Below are positions 18,188 to 27,123 of a stretch of 64,000 bases of DNA, piece by piece. Source of the stretch: Spirochaetaceae bacterium bin103 (GTDB lineage: Bacteria > Spirochaetota > Spirochaetia > SZUA-6 > Bin103); contig MPNH01000001.1 of the NCBI GenBank assembly GCA_002238925.1, positions 62,001 to 126,000 on the forward strand, written 5' to 3'. Position 1 is the first letter of the stretch. Each line of letters starts with the position of its first letter. The notes beneath the pieces are model-generated. The model ran no database searches, had not been told where the DNA came from, and worked only from the letters and a program-made list of their open reading frames with translations. The position numbers were made by a program, and so were the translations under genes.

Positions 18188-20755
18188 ATGTCCGTACCAG
18201 CATCGGACCGCTTTCTGCCGCTGCCGTTGAACAATGCTTGCAACGCCGACCGAGCGGCGTTGCCGGACGCGCTCGCGCCGCCGCCCGCGCTGGAACGGGC
18301 CTTCGGCGCCCAGGGATTTCGCGGCATCCCGTTCCTCCTCGGTCCGGCCGGCGCCGCCAACGTGGTGCTGGTGGACGAAGAGCCGGTCAGTGTCGCCGCC
18401 GGCCTTACTGCGCGCTACCTGGTGTTCGTTCACTACGTCGCCGACCGCGCCTCCACCTACCTGTCCGGCTTTGCCGACTCCGACGCCGACGGTAATGAAC
18501 TCGGCGATCACGTGGCCAACTACGTGCTGCGCTACGCAGATGGAACCGAGCACGTGCACGCCATCCGGCGCCGTTTCGCCATCCAGCAGGCGCGCATCGG
18601 CTGGGGCGCCAGCCCGTTTGCCGCGATTCCGCTGCTGGCCGATCAGGTTATCGCGTCTTCGGCGGAGGACCAGGCGGCGGGGCGCAGCCCGGCGGCAGCG
18701 TATGGCCGCGGTGAGACCCGGCACGGTTCCGGGCGCGACGCCGGCCCGGGCGGCTGGCTGTACGCGCTGCCCAACCCGCATCCCGACCGCGCCATCGACG
18801 CCGTGGAGCTGCGGCCCGCCGGCGAGCCGTGCGCCGTGTACGGCATCGCCGCCACCGAGTTGACCGATCACCCGCTGCGCCCCGGCACCCGCCGCAAGCT
18901 GGTCGTTGATCTTGCGCCGGGGATGAGCTTCAACGGAGCCGGCGAGCTGGAAGGCGTGGACATCGACCTCGGCACGGTGATCTCCGCCCGCCGAGCGCTG
19001 GACTACGACGAATCGGCGTGGCGCTCCGGCACGCCCAACGTGCAGCCGGCCGCGTCTGCCGCGCGGGCGCTGGTGGAGTACGCCGCCCATCCCGCCGCCA
19101 AGCTGTACTTGGGCGACCGCGCCGTGTCGCTTCAGGAACTGGCCGGCGAGGTGTCGGAGGGGGCCGGCGCGTCGTACGCATCGGCGGTGGCGGCTGCCGA
19201 GCGCCCGGTGAAGATCACGGTGACCGAGCGCGGCTCGCCGCAACCGGTCGCGGTGCGCCTGCACCTGCACGGCGCCGCCGGCGAGTACCTGCCGCCCAAG
19301 GGCAACCACCGCACCGTCAACGGCAACTGGTTTGAGGACAACTACGGCGAGTTCGTGAACGGCCTCAACCAATACGCTTACATACCGGGCGAGTGTGTAG
19401 CCGACCTGCCGCTCGGCGAAGTGTTCGTGGAGATCTGCCGCGGCTACGAGGTGCGCCCGCTGCGCACCCGCGTCACCGTGACGCCGCAGACCCGGGAGCT
19501 GACCTTCGAGTTGGAGCGCGTGCTGCGCTGGCGTGAACGCGGCTGGGTGACCGCCGACACCCACGTCCACTTCCTGAGCCCGCAAACCGCCCTGCTGGAA
19601 GGTGCCGCCGAGGGCGTAAACGTGGTCAACCTGCTGGCCAGCCAGTGGGGCGAGATGTTCAGCAACGTCTCCGACTTCGACGGCGCCACCACCCTGGGCG
19701 CGCGCGACTTCGGCGGCAGCGGCGAGTTCCTGGTGCGGGTGGGCACCGAGAACCGCATGCAGGTGCTCGGCCACATCTCCCTGCTCGGCTACGCCGGCGC
19801 CATGATCCATCCGCTGTGCACCGGCGGGCCGTCGGAGTCGGCGATCGGCGACCCGCAGGAGGTGACCATGGCGGACTGGGCCACCCGCTGCCTGCAGCAG
19901 GGCGGCTTGGTGGTGATGCCGCACGCTCCCAACCCGCAGTGCGAGCGCGCCGCCGACATCGTGCTCGGGGTGGTGGACGCCATGGAGATGATGACCTTCA
20001 ACCCGTGCGAAGGCCAACTCAACCCGTACGGAATCGCCGACTGGTACCGCTACCTGAACCTCGGCTACCTGCTGCCGGTGGTGGGCGGCTCCGACAAGAT
20101 GGCCGCCGCCTCCCAGTTGGGCGGCGTGCGCACCTACACGCAGCTCGGCGAGCTCGAGTTCACCTACGACAACTGGATGGCGGCGCTGCGCGCGGGCAAC
20201 ACCTTCGTCACCGTGGGGCCGCTGGCCGAGCTGACCGTCGAGGGCAGGCCGCCGGGCGCCACCGTGGAACTGCCTCCCGGCGGCGGCACGGTCAGCGTCC
20301 AGTGGCGCGTGGAGTCGGTCGCCGTGCCGATCGCGAGCGTGGAGTTGGTCCATGGCGGCGTCGTGGCGGAACAGGTCGACGCCGGCGGCGCGCTGGCCCT
20401 CTCCGGCAGTGCATCCGTGCGCATGGCGGACTCGTCCTGGCTGGCCCTGCGCGTGCGCGGCAGCTACCGCGGCGGGCACGACGACGACATCGCCGCCCAC
20501 ACCAGCGCAGTGCAGGTAAGGGTAGGCGGCGCGCGCCCGTTCTCGGCGCACGATGCCGGCCTGATCCTCGACCAGATCGAGGGCGCCCTGGCCTACGTCG
20601 ACACCATCGCCCCGCGCCCCGACGCGCGCCGCTACCGCCAGCTCCGCGCCACCCTGGAAGGCGCCTGGAATCGCCTGCACCAGACCATGCACCGCCACGG
20701 CGTGTTCCACCAGCACACCCCGCTGCACGACCACGCCTCCCACCACGAGCACTAG
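18188..20755 (+). CDS. CehA/McbA-family metallohydrolase with PHP domain
   Basis: The 855-residue product has a long N-terminal beta-rich region, then a PHP-like domain that starts at GWVTADTHVHFLSP (about residues 453-466). Further candidate metal ligands are the His in VVMPHAPNP (about 577) and the Asp in VVGGSDKMAAA (about 637). CehA/McbA proteins hydrolyse carbamates or related esters in characterised members, but most are unknown. No signal peptide is seen. The C-terminus is strikingly His-rich (HRHGVFHQHTPLHDHASHHEH spans the end), which could bind metal. It is a single gene between an ATPase and a nuclease-like gene. Confidence 0.75.
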   Translation: MSVPASDRFLPLPLNNACNADRAALPDALAPPPALERAFGAQGFRGIPFLLGPAGAANVVLVDEEPVSVAAGLTARYLVFVHYVADRASTYLSGFADSDADGNELGDHVANYVLRYADGTEHVHAIRRRFAIQQARIGWGASPFAAIPLLADQVIASSAEDQAAGRSPAAAYGRGETRHGSGRDAGPGGWLYALPNPHPDRAIDAVELRPAGEPCAVYGIAATELTDHPLRPGTRRKLVVDLAPGMSFNGAGELEGVDIDLGTVISARRALDYDESAWRSGTPNVQPAASAARALVEYAAHPAAKLYLGDRAVSLQELAGEVSEGAGASYASAVAAAERPVKITVTERGSPQPVAVRLHLHGAAGEYLPPKGNHRTVNGNWFEDNYGEFVNGLNQYAYIPGECVADLPLGEVFVEICRGYEVRPLRTRVTVTPQTRELTFELERVLRWRERGWVTADTHVHFLSPQTALLEGAAEGVNVVNLLASQWGEMFSNVSDFDGATTLGARDFGGSGEFLVRVGTENRMQVLGHISLLGYAGAMIHPLCTGGPSESAIGDPQEVTMADWATRCLQQGGLVVMPHAPNPQCERAADIVLGVVDAMEMMTFNPCEGQLNPYGIADWYRYLNLGYLLPVVGGSDKMAAASQLGGVRTYTQLGELEFTYDNWMAALRAGNTFVTVGPLAELTVEGRPPGATVELPPGGGTVSVQWRVESVAVPIASVELVHGGVVAEQVDAGGALALSGSASVRMADSSWLALRVRGSYRGGHDDDIAAHTSAVQVRVGGARPFSAHDAGLILDQIEGALAYVDTIAPRPDARRYRQLRATLEGAWNRLHQTMHRHGVFHQHTPLHDHASHHEH

Positions 20756-20818
20756 AGCATTTTCGGCGAGCTGGAGAAAGAGAGAGATTCACTGGTACAT
20801 TATGGCCCGAGGATCACC

Positions 20819-21337
20819 GTGACACGCGTAAACAGAGATGTTCTCCCGGATCCGATTGAAGTACGCCTGAGCATATCTGAACGGCGGTCCATCGCCGATT
20901 GCTCGCCGGGCAAGAAGGCTGAACACATCGTTCGTATGTACCTCCACCAAAAACATGGGAGTGAGGTGAACATAGAACTGGACAACAACGGTGCAGACCT
21001 GCGGGTGTCGGTTGGCCGTGAGACTGAGAGGATCGAGGTAAAGGGCACCAAAGATACAGGGATTTCGTGGGGGAAATTGAAGGTTTCCAGCCAGCAGTGC
21101 TACGAAGCACTGGAGAGTCGTGCGGCAAGGCTGTATCGCGTCGTGGACATCGACAGCGCCACGCCTCGGATCTACATCCTGGAATACGATGCCCACTATC
21201 GACTGGTCCGTGAGCCTAGATGGCGCGCTGCTGCGATTTCAACGAAAGGAAGAATCTATCCTCTCCGTGGTGCCCGGTATCGGTATGACCGCCCGTACGA
21301 CGCCGTTGCCGAGGATGAGTGGGCTGTCGGCAGGTGA
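20819..21337 (+). CDS. DUF3883-like protein with a possible PD-(D/E)xK nuclease core
   Basis: The 172-residue product resembles DUF3883 (NO VEIN C-terminal type) domains. Key segments are GKKAEHIVRMYL (about residues 31-42), NGADLRVSVG (about 57-66) and RIEVKGTKD (about 71-79). Together they give the D...ExK arrangement of restriction-like nucleases. KVSSQQCYEAL follows, as in that family. The start is a GTG without a strong ribosome-binding site, so the true start is uncertain. The stop overlaps the GTG of the PIN-domain gene, which means coupled translation. It could be a nuclease partner, an atypical antitoxin or a defence component. Confidence 0.6.
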   Translation: MTRVNRDVLPDPIEVRLSISERRSIADCSPGKKAEHIVRMYLHQKHGSEVNIELDNNGADLRVSVGRETERIEVKGTKDTGISWGKLKVSSQQCYEALESRAARLYRVVDIDSATPRIYILEYDAHYRLVREPRWRAAAISTKGRIYPLRGARYRYDRPYDAVAEDEWAVGR

Positions 21338-21726
21338 TCGTGGTCGACACGCACATATGGGTGTGGTGGACGCTCGACACCGGACGGCTGAGCGTCGCGC
21401 AGCATGCCGCCATCAGCCGCAATGAAGACGATCTGATCGGCGTAAGCGCCATCTCCTGTTGGGAGGTGGCGAAACTTTACGAGTATGGAAGAATCGAGCT
21501 TCCCACTGAACTGCCGGATTGGATGTCTACGGCGCTTGCCTATCCGGGAGTGACGCTCTTGGAGTTGACGCCGGAGGCGGCCATTGAATCGACTCGCTTG
21601 CCGGGATCGTTTCATCGCGACCCGGCTGATCAAATCATCGTCGCCACCGCCCGCATTCACGATTGCGATTTGGTCACTTCGGACGACAAGATCGTCGAAT
21701 ACCCGCACGTTCGGACTATCCTGTAA
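21334..21726 (+). CDS. PIN-domain ribonuclease, VapC-like toxin
   Basis: The 130-residue product has all four acidic positions of a VapC-type PIN nuclease: Asp in VVDTHIWVW (residue 5), Glu in SCWEVAKLYE (about 45), Asp in HRDPADQIIVATA (about 97-100) and Asp in LVTSDDKIV (about 117). Such proteins cleave RNA and are usually held in check by a small DNA-binding antitoxin. No VapB-type antitoxin lies upstream; instead the gene overlaps a DUF3883-like gene (GTGA). Either that protein is the unusual partner or the PIN gene is an orphan. Confidence 0.8.
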   Translation: MIVVDTHIWVWWTLDTGRLSVAQHAAISRNEDDLIGVSAISCWEVAKLYEYGRIELPTELPDWMSTALAYPGVTLLELTPEAAIESTRLPGSFHRDPADQIIVATARIHDCDLVTSDDKIVEYPHVRTIL

Positions 21727-21740
21727 GCGTGCACCCGCGG

Positions 21741-22064
21741 ATGAGGCAGAAAATCCTGGTGCTGTACCTGCACAACTCCGATCTGAACAGCCGGGTAGTG
21801 GCTTGGTCGCTGTACGACGGCGCCGCACCGCGGCCGGACGTGCCGGAGGCGGACAACCGCTACGGCGCCCCCACCGGCAGCGCCTCCCACCCGCCGTATG
21901 CGTCGGTGGTCGATGCGATGCGCGACGGTTGGCGGGTGGTTCAGTTTCCGCAACAGTTTCCCGCCTATCCCGGCATGGGCTACGATACGTCGTTTCTCAA
22001 GTACGAGTTCATTCTCGAGAAACTGGAGGATGCCGATGGCAGCGCCAGAGCACCTGCTCAATAG
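21741..22064 (+). CDS. Small protein of unknown function, translationally linked to a PhyH gene
   Basis: I do not recognise this 107-residue protein. It begins MRQKILVLYLHNSDLNSRVV and contains a Pro-rich middle and a YPGMGYDTSFLKYEFILEKLED end. It has no signal peptide, transmembrane segment or cysteine cluster. The last 29 bases overlap the start of the PhyH gene at 22036, which favours coupled translation and a shared task. A GTG at 21729 could add four residues. Codon use looks like that of the neighbouring genes, so it is probably real. Confidence 0.55.
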   Translation: MRQKILVLYLHNSDLNSRVVAWSLYDGAAPRPDVPEADNRYGAPTGSASHPPYASVVDAMRDGWRVVQFPQQFPAYPGMGYDTSFLKYEFILEKLEDADGSARAPAQ

Positions 22065-22875
22065 TGTCCAGATGGCCAACTTCGTGGCCGACGGGTTTCT
22101 GCGCTTCGACGAGTTGGTGCCGGCGCACCTGAACGCCGCCGCGCTGGCCGAGATGGAATCCGGTGCGGTCGAATCCCCCGAGCGGGGCCCGGACGCGACG
22201 CTCGACAAGGCGTGGCCGCGCAACCCGGGCATCCGCGCGGTGTTCTCGCTGCCGGAGATCCAAGGCGTCATCCACAGCCTGGTGGGGCCGAATCCGCACT
22301 TCGATCACCACGCCATCCACATTGTGCCGCCGGAACGGGGTATCGCCCAGGTGTGGCACGCCGACAACATCCTCGACCTGCGGCTCGATTTCGACATCCA
22401 GTTCTTCTACTATCCGCACGACACCCCGCGTGAAATGGGCGGCACCATGATTCTGCCCGGCAGTCATTACCGGCGTGTCAGCGAGTCCGACATTGCCCGC
22501 TATCACAACTTCCTGAATCAGTGCCCGATCGTGTGCAAGGCCGGCACCGTGGTGGTGGTCCATCACGGCATCTGGCATTGCGCACAGCCCAACCACACAG
22601 GGCAGACCCGGTACATGTTCAAGCTGCGCCTCAACCCGACCGTCCCGCAACGGCTGCTGTGGGACACGGCCGACCGTGACGACCCGGAGATCGGCAGGGT
22701 GCTGATGCGCGACCACGACTGGTACGGGAACGAGGATCGCCTGGAGATCGTCAACCGGATCAAGTTCTGGCGATTCCTCACCGGCGACGACCAGTTCGAC
22801 GTCGGCTACTACCTGTCGCGCCTGGAAAACCAGCCGGCCACCGGCACTGCCTCAACCTTCGCCGTCGTCCGTTGA
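22036..22875 (+). CDS. Phytanoyl-CoA dioxygenase (PhyH)-family oxygenase
   Basis: The 279-residue product is a second Fe(II)/2-oxoglutarate oxygenase of the PhyH type. The HxD pair is in QVWHADNILDL (about residues 111-121). The distal His is in HHGIWHCAQPNH (about 176-187), and Arg in GQTRYMFKLRL would bind 2-oxoglutarate. GGTMILPGSHYRR is the conserved strand before the distal His. The ATG at 22036 has GGAGG six bases upstream. It overlaps the preceding small gene and stands close to a convergent sulfatase. The substrate is unknown. Confidence 0.82.
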   Translation: MAAPEHLLNSVQMANFVADGFLRFDELVPAHLNAAALAEMESGAVESPERGPDATLDKAWPRNPGIRAVFSLPEIQGVIHSLVGPNPHFDHHAIHIVPPERGIAQVWHADNILDLRLDFDIQFFYYPHDTPREMGGTMILPGSHYRRVSESDIARYHNFLNQCPIVCKAGTVVVVHHGIWHCAQPNHTGQTRYMFKLRLNPTVPQRLLWDTADRDDPEIGRVLMRDHDWYGNEDRLEIVNRIKFWRFLTGDDQFDVGYYLSRLENQPATGTASTFAVVR

Positions 22876-22920
22876 CCGCGCCTCACTCGGTCCTGCGGAA
22901 GGGGGTCGGTTGACCACCTC

Positions 22921-24396
22921 TCATAGGGCGAGGCGTTGGTATTGGCAGTCGGGGGCTTCGAACGCGGCCAGGCGGTCGCGGAGCAGGCCTGCCAGCCGCT
23001 TCTCCACGGCGGCATCGCGGAGCGGGCGTTGTTGGCCGGGGTCGGTTTGGCCGTCGAACAGCAGGTTGAAGTCGGGGGCGTCGAGCGCCGCCTCGGAGGG
23101 CTGCCGCCAGCGCAGTTGCGGGTAGCCGCGGTCGCTCGGGTACTTGAGGAAGTAGCCGTACTCCATCTGCAGCCGGTTCACGGCCAGGAAGTCCTGGCTG
23201 CCGCGCGGCATCATGGTGTGGTGGTGCACCCAGCTGTCGGGGAGCGCCTGCCGGAAGTAGCGGTAGCGGCCGTCGGTCAGGCACACGTCCTTGCCGAAGC
23301 CACCGTACAGCACCGCCTCGTGGTGGTCGGCGTCGGCGGCCAGCAGGTGGCACAGGGAGCGGCCCTGTACCTGGTCGGGGGCCGCCATCCCGTGCAGTTC
23401 GAGGAAGGTCGGCATCAGGTCGACGGTGGTGGTCAGCGCGCGCTGCACGCGGCCGCCGCCGGCGGCGCCGGGCGCACACACGATCAGCGGGATGTGGGCC
23501 AACTCGTCGTACAGCGCCATCTGCATCTTGCCCCAGTAGCCGCGCTCGCCGAGGATGTGGCCGTGGTCGGTGGTCAGCACCACCACGGTGTCCTCCCACA
23601 TGCCGTGCCGATCCAGCTTGTCGAGCAGCTTGCCGAGCCAGTGGTCGGCCATGGTCAGCGCGCCGCCGTAGCAGGCGCGAATGTGGCGCACCGTGTCGTC
23701 GTCGTCCAACTCGGGATCGAGGCGGCCGTACAGCGGCCAGGTAAAGTGGTAGCGGTCCCACTGGTCGCCGTACTGTTCGCGATAGCGCGCCGGGCAGTCG
23801 AACGGCTCGTGCGGGTCGAACACTTCCAGGTGCAGGTGCCAGTCCTGCGCGTCGTGGTTGCGGTCGATGAAGTCCAGGGCGCGTTCGAAGCAGCGCGGCG
23901 TCGAGTAGTCCTCGTCGCGTTCCATCGGAGCCCAGGTCTGGTTGCGCCAGTAGCCCCAGCGGCACGGCCCCTCCAGCCCGCGCGCCCCCTCCGGCTTGGA
24001 CGGCTCCTCGACCAGCGGCCGCCAGGTGTCACCCTCCTGGCCGCGAATAAATTCCCACGAGTTGTAGATGGTGTTGTAGCCCTCGCCGCCTGAATGGAAA
24101 TAGTGGTAGTGGTCGGTGATCATGTGGCTGTACACGCCGCGTTGCTCGCGCAGCATGGCCGGCAGGCACTCGTCCCACGGCTGCACCGGGCTCCACGGCG
24201 TCTCCAGGAAGTTGACCCGCCCGGTCAGCATCTCGCGGCGCGCCGGCATGCACGGCAGCGAGCCGGCAAAGTGGTTGTCGAACACCGTCCCGCGCTGCGC
24301 CAGCCGGTCGATGTTGGGCGTGATCGCGAATCCATTCCCGTAGCAGCGCAGGTAGTGGCGGTTCAGCGAATCCATGATGATGAAGATCGTTCTCAT
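22921..24396 (-). CDS. Type I sulfatase with Cys-type formylglycine site
   Basis: The 491-residue product belongs to the alkaline phosphatase/type I sulfatase superfamily. The metal-binding Asp is in IIMDSLNRHYL (residue 9). The activation motif CMPARREMLTGR (about residues 49-60) has Cys at the position oxidised to formylglycine, and LTTDHGHILGERGYWGK (about 271-287) gives the second metal site. No signal peptide is seen, suggesting a cytoplasmic enzyme acting on imported sulfated compounds. It diverges from the VCBS-repeat gene across 83 bases. It needs a formylglycine-generating enzyme or anSME, neither of which is clearly present in the window. Confidence 0.88.
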   Translation of the reverse strand: MRTIFIIMDSLNRHYLRCYGNGFAITPNIDRLAQRGTVFDNHFAGSLPCMPARREMLTGRVNFLETPWSPVQPWDECLPAMLREQRGVYSHMITDHYHYFHSGGEGYNTIYNSWEFIRGQEGDTWRPLVEEPSKPEGARGLEGPCRWGYWRNQTWAPMERDEDYSTPRCFERALDFIDRNHDAQDWHLHLEVFDPHEPFDCPARYREQYGDQWDRYHFTWPLYGRLDPELDDDDTVRHIRACYGGALTMADHWLGKLLDKLDRHGMWEDTVVVLTTDHGHILGERGYWGKMQMALYDELAHIPLIVCAPGAAGGGRVQRALTTTVDLMPTFLELHGMAAPDQVQGRSLCHLLAADADHHEAVLYGGFGKDVCLTDGRYRYFRQALPDSWVHHHTMMPRGSQDFLAVNRLQMEYGYFLKYPSDRGYPQLRWRQPSEAALDAPDFNLLFDGQTDPGQQRPLRDAAVEKRLAGLLRDRLAAFEAPDCQYQRLAL

Positions 24397-24479
24397 GGCG
24401 ATGCTGCATTATGCCACACGGCGCTTGCCACGGAGCACCTTGCAGCGGCAAACGATGGGGCCGTACCTTGCACGGCACA

Positions 24480-26181
24480 ATGATGCGCGCATCGGCGGGG
24501 CGCCTCGTACTCATGGCGGCAGCTCTGGGAGCGGCCGCGCTGGCCGGGTGGCCGGCGGCGGCGCAGGCGCCTGCGGCTCCGGAGGCGTTCGTGGATGCCA
24601 ACGAAACGGCCGGCATCGACGCGCCGCATCGCAGCTCCTGGGCCGAGTTCGTGCACGACACCTTCACCAGCGGTTACCTCGGCATCGGCCAGGCCTGGGG
24701 CGACTATGACAACGACGGCTGGGTTGACCTGTTCCTGGCCGGCGGCCAGAGCCCGAGCATCCTGTACCGCAACGACGGCGACGGCACCTTCAGCATCCCG
24801 GAGCAGGCCGCCGACGTAGTCCTGGCAGAAACGTGGACCGGCGGCGCGGTGTGGGCCGACTACGACAACGACGGCTGGCGCGACCTCTATGTGGTAGCCA
24901 ACGGCGCCAACGTCCTGTTCCGCAACGAGGACGGCGCCGGATTTCGCGACGTTACCGCGGCCGCCGGGGTAGGCGACACCGGCAAGGGCGCCACCGCCGC
25001 CTGGGGTGATTACGACGGCGACGGCTTCCTCGACCTGTTCGTGGCCAACTGGCGCTGCTACCCGGAGTGCCCGCGCGAGCGCGCCGCCGCCCTGGCCAGC
25101 GACCGGCTGTACCGCAACCGCGGCGACGGCACCTTCGCGGACGTCTCCGCCCTGCTCGGCGACAAGCTGCGCGGCGCCGCATTCGCGGCCAGCTTCGCCG
25201 ACTTCGACGACGACGGCGACCCCGACGTTTACGTGGTCAACGACATGGTCGAGCATCCGATCGGCAACGTGCTGTGGCGCAACGACGGGCCGGGCTGCGG
25301 CGGCTGGTGCTGGAGCGATGCCTCCGCCGAGACGCGTACCGGCGCCGTACGCAACGGCATGGGCCTCGCGGTGGGCGACTACGACAACGACCTGGACCTG
25401 GATTTCTATTTCTCCGACATGGGCGAACCGATGACGCTGCTGCAGAACGTTGGCGGGCGGTTCCGCAATGCCACCGAGGCGGCCGGGGTAGGGGGAGGCG
25501 GCGGCAACATTGTCGGCTGGGGCACGGCATTCTTCGACTACGACAACGACGGCTGGCTCGACCTGTTCCTGGCGGCCAGCGGGGCCGCCGAGCGGTTCAT
25601 GAGTTCCACTTCGTCGGCGGGGCTGCTGTTTCCGCACGCCAACGTGCTGTACCGCAACCGCGGCTACGGCAACTACGTCGACGCCACGCCGCCGTCCTGG
25701 CAGCAGCGCCCGAAGCCGACCATGGGCGCGGCCTACGCCGACTACGACCGCGACGGCTTCGTGGACTTCGTGGTCGGCAACTTTGACGTCGGCTTCACCC
25801 TGTATCGCAACACCGGGCTGGCGGGAACAGCGAATCACTGGCTGACGGTGCGGCTCGAAGGCCGACCGCCGGTCAACCGCGACGCAATAGGGGCACGCGT
25901 GTACGTGACGCCCGGCGGCGGGCGCCCGCGCACGCCGGAGGGGGAGAGAGGGTCGCGCCCCGGCGCCGGGCGGCGGCGCCCCGCGCAGGCAGGAGGTGAA
26001 GAGCGGTTCGAGCCTCGGCGCCGGCAACGACACGGCGCTCCACTTTGGTCTCGGCGAAGCGGCGTATGCGTCGGTACTCGTGGTATGGCCCGACGGCACC
26101 GAGGAGGCATTCGGAGAGCTGACCGGGGACCGGGAGTGGCACCTTGTCCGCGGCCGGGCACCGGTCAAGCCCAACTCGTAA
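24480..26181 (+). CDS. Secreted FG-GAP/VCBS-repeat protein with ASPIC/UnbV C-terminus, frame broken by an artefactual insert
   Basis: After a signal peptide (MMRASAGRLVLMAAALGAAA, cleavage probably after AAAQA) there are seven calcium-binding repeats of the form DYDNDGWxDLF. Clear ones lie near residues 76, 131, 178, 243, 301, 355 and 420, forming a beta-propeller. The end has the ASPIC/UnbV domain (NHWLTVRLEGRPPVNRDAIGARV, then SGSSLGAGNDTALHFGLG). The frame shifts at about 25933-25987 because of a 55-base insert. Removing it joins VTPGGGRPR to RQEVKSGSS in frame, giving a normal family C-terminus. It probably binds carbohydrate or protein outside the cell. Confidence 0.85.
25925..25987. repeat. 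8-bp direct repeat, 55-bp period, with error-like insert in the VCBS/ASPIC gene
   Basis: The copies cccgcgca lie at 25925-25932 and 25980-25987. The 37 bases after the first copy match the 37 bases after the second at 29 positions without gaps, and all eight differences convert to G, C or A in a purine/GC-rich way. The insert is thus a noisy copy of downstream coding sequence. Its length, 55, shifts the frame. Confidence 0.85.
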
Positions 26182-26205
26182 CCCCCGAGCTTCGTTGCTG
26201 CGTGG

Positions 26206-27123
26206 TTATTCCGCGTTCATGCGCACGCTGCGGCCGCCGGTGCGCGGCACCAGCCTGCCGCTGCCGGAGTTCTCCGCGGCCGCCAGGGCAAGGCTCCGGT
26301 CCGGGGCCTGCACGCGCTCGCGGCCGGGGTCGTCCACCGGCAGCACCGACTCCTTGAGCAGGCGCGCGTAGGGGTGCTCGGGCGACTCCAGGATCGTCTG
26401 CGCCGGGCCCATCTCCACGATGTAGCCCTTCTGCATGATGATGATGCGGTCGGAGATGTAGTACGCGGTGGCCAGGTCGTGCGTGATGTAGATCACCGTC
26501 ACGTTCAGGTTGTCGCGCAGGTCGCGCAGCAGGTTGACGATCGACATGCGCAGCGAGGCGTCCACCATCGACACCGGCTCGTCGGCGACCAGGATCTCCG
26601 GGTTCGGGATCAGTGCCCGGGCGATCGCGACGCGCTGCAGTTGTCCGCCGGACAGCTCGTGGGCGTAGCGTCCGCGCACCTCCGCCAGGCTCAGGCCCAC
26701 CTTGTGCAGCGCCACGTCCATGGCGGCGTCGATTGCCCCCCGCCCGCGGGCGCCGAGCAGCACGCGGGCGCTGGCGTCCAGGTAGCGGTCGACCCGCTTG
26801 AGCGGGTTGAACGCCTCGAACGGGTTCTGGAACACCGGCTGCGCGTGGCGCATGAATTCGATCTTTGCGGCCCGCCCGCGGCGGTCGGCCATACTGCGCC
26901 CCGACAGCCGGATCTCGCCGGTGGTGGGGAGCTCCAGGCCGAGCATCATGCGTGCCAGCGTCGTCTTGCCGGAGCCGGACTCGCCGACGATCGTGAACAC
27001 CTCCGGCTGACCCTCCTCGATGGCGAAGCTGGCGTCGTTCACCGCCTCGACGTGGCGCCGCGACAGCACTCCGCCCATCGCGAACCGCTTGGAGACGTGG
27101 GCGACCTCCAGGATTGCGCTCAC
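26206..27123 (-). CDS. Peptide/sugar ABC transporter ATPase, OppF/DppF-type
   Basis: The 305-residue ATPase has Walker A GESGSGKTT (about residues 45-53), the signature LSGGQLQRVAIARAL (about 158-172), Walker B ILVADEPVSMVD and the switch His in VIYITHDLAT. The C-terminal extension after EHPYARLLKESV is typical of the Opp/Dpp group. The GTG start overlaps the stop of the OppD-type gene (GTGA). It powers uptake through the two permeases encoded upstream in this leftward operon. Acidic and hydrophobic residues in the PEVFTIVGESG segment are normal for the family. Confidence 0.9.
   Translation of the reverse strand: MSAILEVAHVSKRFAMGGVLSRRHVEAVNDASFAIEEGQPEVFTIVGESGSGKTTLARMMLGLELPTTGEIRLSGRSMADRRGRAAKIEFMRHAQPVFQNPFEAFNPLKRVDRYLDASARVLLGARGRGAIDAAMDVALHKVGLSLAEVRGRYAHELSGGQLQRVAIARALIPNPEILVADEPVSMVDASLRMSIVNLLRDLRDNLNVTVIYITHDLATAYYISDRIIIMQKGYIVEMGPAQTILESPEHPYARLLKESVLPVDDPGRERVQAPDRSLALAAAENSGSGRLVPRTGGRSVRMNAE

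Noticed and set aside
18122..20752. Minus-strand open frame of 876 codons opposite the PHP hydrolase
   Set aside because: The composition (Gly/Ala/Arg/His-rich without motifs) is that of a shadow frame; the plus-strand protein has a recognised domain.
24393..26174. Minus-strand open frame of 593 codons opposite the VCBS/ASPIC gene
   Set aside because: The mirror of calcium-binding DxDNDG repeats gives a Val-rich pseudo-repeat; no motif or start site supports it.
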